Of a stretch of DNA of 64,000 nt, positions 39,992-46,681 are shown piece by piece. The position numbers were made by a program, and so were the translations under genes. Source of the stretch: Lignipirellula cremea (GTDB taxonomy: Bacteria > Planctomycetota > Planctomycetia > Pirellulales > Pirellulaceae); NCBI RefSeq assembly GCF_007751035.1, contig NZ_CP036433.1, forward strand, positions 8,475,001-8,539,000. Reading direction: 5' to 3'. Each line of letters starts with the position of its first letter. Positions within the stretch are counted from its first letter, which is position 1. The notes below the pieces were generated by a model. It did no database searches and was not told where the DNA came from. It was given only the letters and a program-made list of their open reading frames with translations.

Positions 39992-40990
39992 CTACCTGGC
40001 GACAACCAGACGCTGGGCGTTGGTGCGGAAGATTCGGGCCTGCACATCCGGCGGCAGCTGCAGTTCCGTCAGCAACGCAAATTGCGGTGCGGCCTGTTTG
40101 TCGGCATGGTATTCCGTCCCAAACAGCACCCGATCGGCCCGACGCACCAGAAACTCTCGGGCGAACTTCATGTCCCGCCGCAACGCGTTCACGGCCCCAT
40201 CGCCTGACAGATCGGCATACAGGTTGGGATATTTGCCCAGCAGCCGATCCAAAGCACCGCCGGCCGTCACCGCCCCCTGCGGCAAGCCGCCCAGATCGGA
40301 GGCCGTCGTCGTTCCTGAAATCGAAGCCCAGAAACCCCGACCGTGAACGATGAAATTACACCCGGGCACTTCGCGGACGACCTTTTCCAGGGCCGGCAGC
40401 CCCGGTTTGTCGATGTTCCGGATCGCGTCCAGATGCAACAGCACGGGCAGTTTCAGTTCGGCGCACGCCAGAAAAATCTCCAGGCTGCGGGGGTCATCGA
40501 TCGGGCCGCCCCATTTGTGTTCGCCAAAGCCTTTGGCCCCCTGGTCGACATACCGCTTCAGCAGGTCGAGCACCCCTTTGTAGCCGCCCAGGTCGACTGT
40601 TCGTGGATCAATCGCGCAAAACGGAATCAGCCGATCACGGAAAGGCTTCGTCTGCTCCAGCAACCAGCCCGGCGTAATCGGGTAGAACCAGGACTCAGGC
40701 GAAACCAGAGACATCACCCAGGCCTGGGAAATCTCCTGGGCGTCCATCCAGCGCAGCAGCATCTCCACTGTCAGCGACCCGCGTTCGTGCCAGGGCTGGC
40801 CCAGCTGCACATGGGAGTCGATATATTTTCCCGGCGGAACCTTCGGCGCCGTCGATTCCTGCTTTACTTCGGGCCCGACGGCCAGGGCGGCGGAACCTGC
40901 AGCGGCCGCTACGGCTCCGCCCAGGCACAGGCGATGAAATCCCCGCCGGGAGAATTCCGAAAAGGAAGATGCGGGCGAGGGCTGGGGCAT
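39992..40990 (-). CDS. Tat-exported amidohydrolase-family protein
   Basis: This 332-residue protein begins with a twin-arginine signal (FSRRGFHRLCLGGAVAAAAG, about 13-32). It resembles the amidohydrolase-2 family (TIM-barrel metal-dependent hydrolases), with YIDSHVQLGQPW at the first strand, FGEHKWGG, LLHLDAI and IVHGRGFW in the middle, and ADLSGDGAVNAL near the end. The first metal motif reads HVQ where most members have HxH, so metal binding may be altered. The substrate is unknown. The ATG at 40990 is chosen; the longer frame to 41158 includes a tandem repeat and no conserved residues. Confidence 0.85.
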   Translation of the reverse strand: MPQPSPASSFSEFSRRGFHRLCLGGAVAAAAGSAALAVGPEVKQESTAPKVPPGKYIDSHVQLGQPWHERGSLTVEMLLRWMDAQEISQAWVMSLVSPESWFYPITPGWLLEQTKPFRDRLIPFCAIDPRTVDLGGYKGVLDLLKRYVDQGAKGFGEHKWGGPIDDPRSLEIFLACAELKLPVLLHLDAIRNIDKPGLPALEKVVREVPGCNFIVHGRGFWASISGTTTASDLGGLPQGAVTAGGALDRLLGKYPNLYADLSGDGAVNALRRDMKFAREFLVRRADRVLFGTEYHADKQAAPQFALLTELQLPPDVQARIFRTNAQRLVVAR

Positions 40991-41010
40991 CAGATCAGCT
41001 CGGCGGGAGA

Positions 41011-41044
41011 GCGAGGAAGGCGGGACAGCGAGGAAGGCGGGACA
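41011..41044. repeat. Perfect 17-base tandem duplication upstream of amidohydrolase gene
   Basis: The unit GCGAGGAAGGCGGGACA is repeated exactly at 41011-41027 and 41028-41044, and a partial third copy (GCGA) follows. It lies 21-54 bases upstream of the amidohydrolase start codon and so probably in its leader or promoter. Slippage is the likely origin, and copy number could differ between strains. Confidence 0.85.
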
Positions 41045-41187
41045 GCGAAGAACCGGATCCGGCGGCTGGCGAGCGGACCGCCGGACCCTGCTTTGATCAT
41101 ACAACAATTGCCAGTTCCAGCCAGAAACGCGTTCGCTAAAATGCGAAACGGCAAGCATCGCAAACCGCCAAACGCCGCGGCGCCCCG

Positions 41188-41820
41188 TTAGCCCGCGTTC
41201 GGGTTAGTGTTCTGATAGACGGCCTGGATCAGCGATTCCACGTCTTTGTACTTTTTCTTCTCGGCCAGCGCCCCGTCCAGGAGTTTACGGGCGTCGCTTT
41301 CGGAATGGCCCAGCTGCAGCAATACCTGGAAGGTATCTTCGACCACGCTGCTGGGGGCTTCCGCCGCTCGGCCAGCGTCCGTGGCGACCATCAGGGCGAA
41401 CTTCGGCATCTTCCGCCGCAGCTTGGCAATCACTCGCTCCGAAGTCGCAGCGCCAATCCCGGGCAAAGTCGACAGCCCTTTGGCGTCCTGGGCCTCGATC
41501 AGCGCGGCCACCTCCTGCACCGGCCGCACCATGGCGCGCAGCGCTTTCTTCACGCCGACCCCATCGACCGAACAGAACAGTTCAAAGAACTCCCGTTCGA
41601 TCGAACTCAGGAATCCCACCAGTCGCGGCGTCAGTCGTCCCTGGGCCGGATTGCCTTCCAGATACTGGATCGTATGCAGGCTGACGATTTCTCCCATGCG
41701 CAACTGCAGTTGTCGCCGGGCATATTCGCAGATCAAAACCTGGTACTCGAAAGCGTCGACTTCAAAGGTCGCCTGGTCGTCGGTAACCGCCAACAGTTTG
41801 GCCGAAATTTTGGTAATCAC
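41188..41820 (-). CDS. ruvA: Holliday junction helicase subunit RuvA
   Basis: This 210-residue protein binds four-way junctions and loads RuvB for branch migration. It has an N-terminal OB-like domain (ITKISAKLLAVTDDQATFEV) and helix-hairpin-helix segments (LFCSVDGVGVKKALRAM and LSTLPGIGAATSERVIAKL). A C-terminal three-helix domain that binds RuvB follows, VVEDTFQVLLQLGHSESDARK. The start is taken as GTG at 41820 because GGAG lies eight bases upstream and it begins at the conserved ITKI; an ATG at 41838 has no site. It lies in the same strand order after rpsL and rpsG. ruvB and ruvC are not in this window. Confidence 0.95.
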   Translation of the reverse strand: MITKISAKLLAVTDDQATFEVDAFEYQVLICEYARRQLQLRMGEIVSLHTIQYLEGNPAQGRLTPRLVGFLSSIEREFFELFCSVDGVGVKKALRAMVRPVQEVAALIEAQDAKGLSTLPGIGAATSERVIAKLRRKMPKFALMVATDAGRAAEAPSSVVEDTFQVLLQLGHSESDARKLLDGALAEKKKYKDVESLIQAVYQNTNPNAG

Positions 41821-41944
41821 GAGAAAGGCTCCGCGCATGAAAAACGCCGTCGAAAAAGGTCGACGGCGTATCGAATTCTGTAATGAACAGAGCAACCCAA
41901 AACGGGGCGTGGATTGCTCTCTGGCAAGTTGCCAGGCTGGAAAA

Positions 41945-42415
41945 CTACCAGGCGAAGTGGGCGAACGCTTTGTTCGCGTCGGCCATGCGATGGACGTTCT
42001 CGCGACGGGTAACGGCGGCGCCTTCCCGGTTGTACGCGGCGATCAGTTCATCGGCCAGCTTCAAATGGGTGGGGCGACCCTTCTTTTCCCGGACAGCCAT
42101 CAGCAACCAGCGAATCGCCAGCGACTGCTGACGGTTGCGATTAACCTGCATCGGCACCTGGTAAGCGGCGCCGCCGACGCGTTTGGAACGCACTTCGATA
42201 TGCGGCTTGATGTTTTCAATGGCGTGCTCGAAAACCTCAATCGGCTCCCGGTCCGGCATGCGTTCTTTAATCAGGTCGAGCGCGTCGTAAAACACCCCAA
42301 GGGCGATCGACTTTTTGCCGTCATGCATCAGGCAATTGACAAATTTGCTCGCCAGCAGCGAATTGAAACGCGGGTCAGGGCGAAGCTGCTTCCGACTGTA
42401 AGTAATGCGGCCCAT
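41945..42415 (-). CDS. rpsG: 30S ribosomal protein S7
   Basis: This 156-residue protein is the primary 16S rRNA binder of the 30S head. Conserved parts include [17 protein letters not shown] at the start, [22 protein letters not shown], and the C-terminal [26 protein letters not shown]. It follows rpsL by 182 bases on the same strand, the usual rpsL-rpsG order of the str operon, but fusA and tuf do not follow. An EF-G-like gene lies instead on the plus strand at 46682. The gene downstream here is ruvA. Confidence 0.98.
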   Translation of the reverse strand: MGRITYSRKQLRPDPRFNSLLASKFVNCLMHDGKKSIALGVFYDALDLIKERMPDREPIEVFEHAIENIKPHIEVRSKRVGGAAYQVPMQVNRNRQQSLAIRWLLMAVREKKGRPTHLKLADELIAAYNREGAAVTRRENVHRMADANKAFAHFAW

Positions 42416-42597
42416 GGGAATCCGAAAGGGTTTTGTGTGCGTTGATGGTATCGACGATCGGCCCCGCCAATGCTCTGGCAGGACCTGGATTATATTTCAG
42501 GACAGTTCCTGCGATGCAGGAACTTGACGCTCGCTCGGCGAGGCCGCCCGCCCAACTACCGGCGGCGATTCGACAGAAAGCGTTCAGCGAAAACAGC

Positions 42598-42966
42598 TTA
42601 CGGCTTTTTGGCGCCGTAACGGCTACGCGACTGGCGACGTCCATCTACACCCAGCGTATCCTGGGCGCCGCGGACGACCTGGTAGCGAACACCTGGCAAG
42701 TCGCGAACACGTCCGCCACGGACGAGCACGATCGAGTGTTCCTGCAGGTTGTGGCCTTCACCCGGAATGTAAACGGTGACTTCTTTCCCGTTCGACAAGC
42801 GCACACGCGTGATCTTACGCAAAGCCGAGTTCGGCTTTTTCGGCGTCATGGTGCGGACCTGCAGGCAAACGCCCTGCTTTTGCGGGCATTGCTCCAGCAC
42901 AGGCGACTTGCTGAACTTTCGTTTCGACTTCCGCGATTTGCGGACCAGTTGATTAATTGTGGGCAT
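42598..42966 (-). CDS. rpsL: 30S ribosomal protein S12
   Basis: This 122-residue protein lies at the decoding centre of the ribosome. The start at 42966 ([14 protein letters not shown]) and the conserved [20 protein letters not shown] and [16 protein letters not shown] are typical. The conserved Lys of TPKKPNS and the streptomycin-related Lys in DLPGVRY region are in the usual context. It is the first gene of an rpsL-rpsG pair. The open frame continues upstream to 43293, but those codons belong to the dispersed repeat B. Confidence 0.98.
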   Translation of the reverse strand: MPTINQLVRKSRKSKRKFSKSPVLEQCPQKQGVCLQVRTMTPKKPNSALRKITRVRLSNGKEVTVYIPGEGHNLQEHSIVLVRGGRVRDLPGVRYQVVRGAQDTLGVDGRRQSRSRYGAKKP

Positions 42967-43143
42967 AACTTTTTTTGCGTTGGGCGCATCGAAGTGATTA
43001 AAGGGAATCCAATAGAATACGGAAACGCAGACGCCTGTCAAGGCGGACCAGGTCCTTCTTGAAGGAGTTTGACGGAGATTCCAGGCCGTCCGCCCCCCTG
43101 CCCTGCCGGTATCGCCAGTTCTCGCCGCCAGCAGCCGCAGAAA

Positions 43144-43290
43144 GTCGACTTTCACTGCGTGGCCGGTAACGACTGCAGGATGGGCGCTCCTGCCCGACCA
43201 GTTCGACGAAAGCAGCGCGAAAATAGTACGACGACAGGTAGGCGCCGCTCTTTTCCGTGCGACGCCAGCTCCGCTTCGATCCGGCAATCG
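43144..43290 (+). repeat. Dispersed intergenic repeat, copy B
   Basis: Bases 43175-43290 match the reverse complement of 7809-7923 at roughly 80-85 percent identity by eye, sharing blocks such as GGGCGCTCCTGCCCGACC and GCGACGCC. The left end (43144-43161) matches 33198-33215. The right end (43250-43290) matches copy C at 10605. All copies lie between genes. Neither transposase nor long inverted ends are visible. It may be a REP-like or MITE-like element. Confidence 0.7.
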
Positions 43291-43367
43291 CAAACGGGCT
43301 GAGAGCCCATGCTACAGAAGACAGGACGCGTCCGTTCGAAATCCATCAGTAAATGCTTCCACGTTCC

Positions 43368-43397
43368 GAGCAAATGACGACTGACCGACGCCTTCCG
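43368..43397 (+). repeat. 30-base block repeated upstream of recG
   Basis: This block, GAGCAAATGACGACTGACCG and onward, matches 33236-33265 with three mismatches in 30. It lies 125-154 bases upstream of hisA, as the other lies 88-117 bases upstream of recG, so both are in promoter-proximal positions. It may belong to the same element family as copy B, which is adjacent. Confidence 0.6.
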
Positions 43398-43521
43398 CCC
43401 GGCCTCCGGTTGTTGCCAAGTTTTACGGGCTATGGGATATTTTTACCGCATGCCCGTCCTGCTGGGAACTGGCAGAACGGCGACGTCCTTTCGCTTTCCT
43501 TTCTCTCTTGAACAGGTACTC

Positions 43522-44259
43522 ATGGAAATCTGGCCGGCTATCGATCTTCGCGGAGGAAAATGCGTCCGTCTGGCCCAGGGCGACTACAACCGGGAAACCG
43601 TGTTTGGCGAAAATCCCGTGGAAATGGCCGTAAAATTCGTCGAACAGGGAGCCCGGCATCTGCATCTGGTCGATCTGGATGGCGCCCGGGATGGGAAACG
43701 GGTGAACAACGCCGCGGTCGCTGCGATTGTTTCCGCCATTGACATCCCGTGCGAACTGGGCGGCGGCGTGCGCGACGAACAAGCGATTGAAGAGCTGCTC
43801 GCCCTGGGCTTGTCGCGGCTGGTCATCGGCACCCGGGCCCTGAAAGATCCTGACTGGTTTGTCGAAATGTGCCGCAAGTATCCGGGCCAGTTGTCCGCCG
43901 GCATTGACGCCCGCAACGGCAAAGTGGCGACGGAGGGCTGGCTGGAGACGAGCGACACCCCGGCCGTGCTGCTGGCCCAGAAGTACGCCGGGGAGCCGAT
44001 CGCCTCGATCATTTATACCGACATCGCCAAAGACGGCATGATGGCCGGCCCCAACCTGGAAGCGATGGTCGAGATGCGCGGCGCCACGGCGATCCCCGTG
44101 ATCGCCTCCGGCGGCGTCACCACCAACGACGACGTCGAGCGTCTGGCGGCAGCCGGCATGCACGGCGCCATCATCGGCCGCGCCCTGTACGAAGGCACGA
44201 TCACCCTCCCCAGCGCCCTGGCCGCCGCCGCCCGCGGCGACGAACAAGCGTCGCGCTGA
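43522..44259 (+). CDS. hisA: Phosphoribosylformimino-AICAR-P isomerase HisA
   Basis: This 245-residue TIM-barrel enzyme isomerises ProFAR to PRFAR in histidine synthesis. The catalytic Asp8 lies in AIDLRGGKCVRL, and the second catalytic Asp is in YTDIAKDGMM (near 177). The two phosphate-binding ends ELGGGVRD and VIASGGV followed by GAIIGRALYEG are conserved. The ATG at 43522 is the family start; the frame opens at 43432 but those codons are not conserved. hisF and hisH are not nearby. Confidence 0.96.
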   Translation: MEIWPAIDLRGGKCVRLAQGDYNRETVFGENPVEMAVKFVEQGARHLHLVDLDGARDGKRVNNAAVAAIVSAIDIPCELGGGVRDEQAIEELLALGLSRLVIGTRALKDPDWFVEMCRKYPGQLSAGIDARNGKVATEGWLETSDTPAVLLAQKYAGEPIASIIYTDIAKDGMMAGPNLEAMVEMRGATAIPVIASGGVTTNDDVERLAAAGMHGAIIGRALYEGTITLPSALAAAARGDEQASR

Positions 44260-44337
44260 GCGACGTTCAGCAAGTATCGGCGTTTCCAGCTGGCGTGCGG
44301 ATGAGGTCGTCGCTTCTCACTCACACTCTTCTATCCA

Positions 44338-44361
44338 CGCCGATCCCGTCAAGTTTTGGGC
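44338..44361 (+). repeat. Island boundary repeat R1
   Basis: CGCCGATCCCGTCAAGTTTTGGG (44339-44361) closely resembles segments at 45066-45085 and 45152-45170. All three lie just upstream of accessory genes. R1 ends 30 bases before the ankyrin start codon and may serve as its leader. Confidence 0.5.
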
Positions 44362-44390
44362 GGCCCTTCTTTGCTCTTGGGGAACTAGAT

Positions 44391-44903
44391 ATGGATGAAA
44401 ATGCGTTTTATGACTGTCTGGAAGAAGGAGACGTGGTACGCCTTCGCGGTATGATTGACGATCATCCAGACATCACGAGCAAATTCCGTTCCGACCCAAC
44501 CGCCCTGAAGAGGGCATTGATCAACGAGGCGACCGCGTTCGCCACGATCCGTCTCCTGGTGGAAAATGGCTTTGACGTTAATTTGTTCAAGAAAAAGAGC
44601 CTCAGCCCGTTAAGTACAGCAGTTTCGAACGAACTCTATGAGGTAACAGAATATCTTCTGAAGCATGGGGCGAGAACAGATCTTGATCGCGTGCTGATTA
44701 CGGCGATCAATTGCAGAGAGCACTCTTCGCGAAAGAAATTTGTCGAACTCTTGCTGAGGCACGCTGTCGACGTGAATCAGGTTCATCAGCTTTATGATAC
44801 AGATGCGTACTTCTCCGCCTTGGACTGGGCGAAGAGTGACCCTAAGATTGCGGACCTGTTGCGGCGGCATGGAGCAAAATCGGCGGCCGATTTGCAAGGT
44901 TAG
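44391..44903 (+). CDS. Ankyrin-repeat protein
   Basis: This 170-residue protein has an ankyrin-like solenoid. Helix pairs such as DVVRLRGMIDDHPDI (about 15-29), ATIRLLVENGFDVNLFKK (about 57-74), LSTAVSNELYEVTEYLLKHGARTD and SALDWAKSDPKIADLLRRHGAKS (C-terminal) are visible. There is no signal peptide. The gene is markedly less GC-rich than hisA before it and is bounded by the island repeats, suggesting recent acquisition. Single-domain ankyrin proteins next to defence or toxin genes are sometimes immunity proteins; here it could protect against or regulate the neighbouring nuclease-like protein, but that is inference. Confidence 0.85.
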   Translation: MDENAFYDCLEEGDVVRLRGMIDDHPDITSKFRSDPTALKRALINEATAFATIRLLVENGFDVNLFKKKSLSPLSTAVSNELYEVTEYLLKHGARTDLDRVLITAINCREHSSRKKFVELLLRHAVDVNQVHQLYDTDAYFSALDWAKSDPKIADLLRRHGAKSAADLQG

Positions 44904-45324
44904 GAACGAGGGAAAAACAACTTCGGTTCTTGCATAACAACGATGACGTTCAAAATAGCGATCCAGTTTAATATTATGCCATGAAGTTTATCGAAGGATG
45001 GTCCGCTGCCGATCCCCTCTTTGCGTCTTCGCGCCTTTGCGTGAGCTTCTCTTCTTGATCAAACCGCCGATCTCGTCAAGGTTCTGGGGCTCTTTTTTGG
45101 GTGTGGACGAGCAAAAGGGGCCGAGCAAAAGGGGCCAGCCAAACTTTGGCTCGCCGATCCCGTCGAAGTTCGTATGACCCCTTTTTTGGCCTAACTCTTT
45201 GGCCTAAGGACTAGCTGGGGAAGCCGGTGGTTCATTGAGGGCGAGCGTTCTGGTACGCAGCGGAGCCCCGCGTTATTATTCCTCTTTCATTTGATGCTAA
45301 TCGCGGTTTCGGGAGACTCGCTAC
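44904..45324. other. Repeat-rich spacer between the two island genes
   Basis: This 421-base spacer is AT-richer at its left (44900-44990) and holds repeats R2a, a 14-base tandem duplication, a palindrome and R2b between 45064 and 45175. A T-rich stretch TTTTTTGG occurs twice (45092 and 45182). No gene is supported. GCCTAAC at 45189-45195 resembles an integron core half-site but has no partner. Confidence 0.5.
45064..45175 (+). repeat. Island repeats R2a and R2b with tandem duplication and palindrome
   Basis: R2a (CGCCGATCTCGTCAAGGTTC near 45066) and R2b (CGCCGATCCCGTCGAAGTTC at 45152-45171) both resemble R1. Between them the unit GAGCAAAAGGGGCC is repeated exactly (45109-45122 and 45123-45136), followed by the palindrome AGCCAAA-C-TTTGGCT (45137-45151). 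The AAAAGG..CC plus CCAAACTTTGGCT part recurs downstream of the next gene at 46166-46195. Confidence 0.6.
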
Positions 45325-46161
45325 GTGGACGACAATGCGCGCGCATTTGCTCGAAACATGTTTCGGCTGCGAATTCACGAGGCAAACGGTCAGGCCTACG
45401 AGGATCTCTTCGTCGGCATCATGGGGCATGCGTTCGAGGACTTTCAGCCCGTAAAGCCACACGGAAACATTGGCGACCGCAAAAACGATGGCTTTATTCC
45501 TTCTGCCGGCGCCTACTACCAGGTGTACGCTCCAGAGGACATCCAAAAAATCGGTGGCGACGCCATAAAGAAACTGAAAGAAGACTTCGCTGGATTGAAG
45601 GCGTACTGGGACGGCTTGTATCCGGTGAAGGAGTTTTACTTCGTCGTCAATGACAAGTACCGAGGCGCACCACCTCACATTCAGCCAGAGATTGATAACA
45701 TTAAGACGAAGCATTCGCTTACGAAAGCAGCCGTCTTCCTCACCAAGCACTTGGAAAGCGTACTGTTCAAGCTGCCCAGCGACGTGATTGTTGCCACGGT
45801 GGGGCATGTGCCGGATATCGATGCTGGCGAGTTCCTGTTCCTGAGCGGATTCACCTACTTCATCGGCGCGTGGATTGAGTTCGAGCAGTCTGCGCGAAAG
45901 CTGATTGAGATAAACTCGGCAAAGAACCGCCCCATAGTCGGTGGAATGATGCTCAGGGTTCTCCGGGACGCGAGAGTGCTAACGCCCCTGGAATCTCAAC
46001 TCACGCTGATTCTATCTGACATGCGAAATCGGCTTGTGCATGGCGACAGCCACGAGCTTCCAGACAAGAGCGACATTGACGCTCTGGTGCTGTTGACCGA
46101 ACGCTTGCGGAGCGTTCAGCCGCTGTCCGCTGGCCAACTTCCGCCGAGATTGATGAACTGA
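45325..46161 (+). CDS. Putative defence protein: GDxK-nuclease-like and HEPN-like motifs
   Basis: This 278-residue protein is not assigned to a named family. Residues 50-70 read GDRKNDGFIPSAGAYYQVYAP, a GDxK-DG-x(n)-YYQVYAP pattern that I associate with PD-(D/E)xK-like nuclease or sensor domains in defence genes (Asp51, Lys53, Asp55 and Gln66 as candidates). The C-terminal half is helical and contains MRNRLVHG (233-240), where Arg234 and His239 fit the RX4-6H motif of HEPN ribonucleases. It has no signal or membrane segment. It lies in a less GC-rich island between related repeats, next to an ankyrin gene. The start at 45325 has no strong ribosome binding site. Nuclease activity is inferred and not shown. 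Confidence 0.65.
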   Translation: MDDNARAFARNMFRLRIHEANGQAYEDLFVGIMGHAFEDFQPVKPHGNIGDRKNDGFIPSAGAYYQVYAPEDIQKIGGDAIKKLKEDFAGLKAYWDGLYPVKEFYFVVNDKYRGAPPHIQPEIDNIKTKHSLTKAAVFLTKHLESVLFKLPSDVIVATVGHVPDIDAGEFLFLSGFTYFIGAWIEFEQSARKLIEINSAKNRPIVGGMMLRVLRDARVLTPLESQLTLILSDMRNRLVHGDSHELPDKSDIDALVLLTERLRSVQPLSAGQLPPRLMN

Positions 46162-46681
46162 GGGTCAAGCAAAAGGCGCCATCCAAACTTTGGCTTTCCT
46201 ATCCTGGCCGCCACCGCCGCTGAAGCCGCCCGCCACCGCCGTCGCGTCATCGTTTCGCATTGGCAGGCGTCGTGGAAGTTTCTGTCAGGCTCCGGGCCAT
46301 TCTGTGCAGCCCGGCGATTGGCCCCCCAGCCGGAGGACCGCAACAGCAGAGATCCGTCCTGTTTTCACTGGCGCTCATTCGCGACTCATTCACGGCTAAA
46401 AGGCTGGCCGCCTCTTACTGACTGCCTGGATTACGTCCTGCTGCAGAGGGACTGCTCCTGCTCCGACCTTTCCGGGATCCGGGAACCGATCCGCCGGGAT
46501 CGTGAAAATTTTCACATGGTCGCAGGGTCCCCACGGCCGAGACTGCCGGCCGGAAGTGTTGCAGAAATTATTTGCTAAAGGGGAAAATAGTAATAAGTTA
46601 GAAAGCTCGTGAGCGATCACGAGGCGGCCGACCCCAGGCACGGCCCGCCGTGTACAACGCCCGAGTTGGAAGGATTGTCAC
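46162..46681. other. Island edge and leader of the EF-G-like gene
   Basis: This 520-base spacer begins with island repeat R3 and then becomes GC-rich again before an AT-rich stretch at 46500-46610 (ATTATTTGCTAAAGGGGAAAATAGTAATAAG), likely the promoter of the EF-G-like gene. AAGGA lies seven bases before the ATG at 46682. No other gene is supported. Confidence 0.5.
46166..46195 (+). repeat. Island boundary repeat R3
   Basis: CAAGCAAAAGGCGCCATCCAAACTTTGGCT begins two bases after the stop codon of the HEPN-like gene and matches 45122-45151 (CGAGCAAAAGGGGCCAGCCAAACTTTGGCT) with five mismatches in 30. The repeat thus flanks the gene on both sides in the same orientation. Confidence 0.65.

Larger units (their letters stand above)
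42967..43521. other. Divergent spacer rpsL/hisA with repeats
   Basis: This 555-base spacer separates rpsL (minus) from hisA (plus) and should contain both promoters. Its middle is occupied by copy B of the dispersed repeat (43144-43290) and by the 30-base block at 43368-43397. No gene is supported; the frames here are produced by the repeat. hisA's start codon at 43522 is preceded by a weak ribosome binding site. Confidence 0.5.

Noticed and set aside
45109-45136. Tandem repeat considered as a CRISPR remnant
   Set aside because: Only two units of 14 bases with no spacer between them and no cas genes.
45189-45195. GCCTAAC considered as an integron attC core site
   Set aside because: No matching GTTRRRY partner at a suitable distance and no integrase gene in the window.
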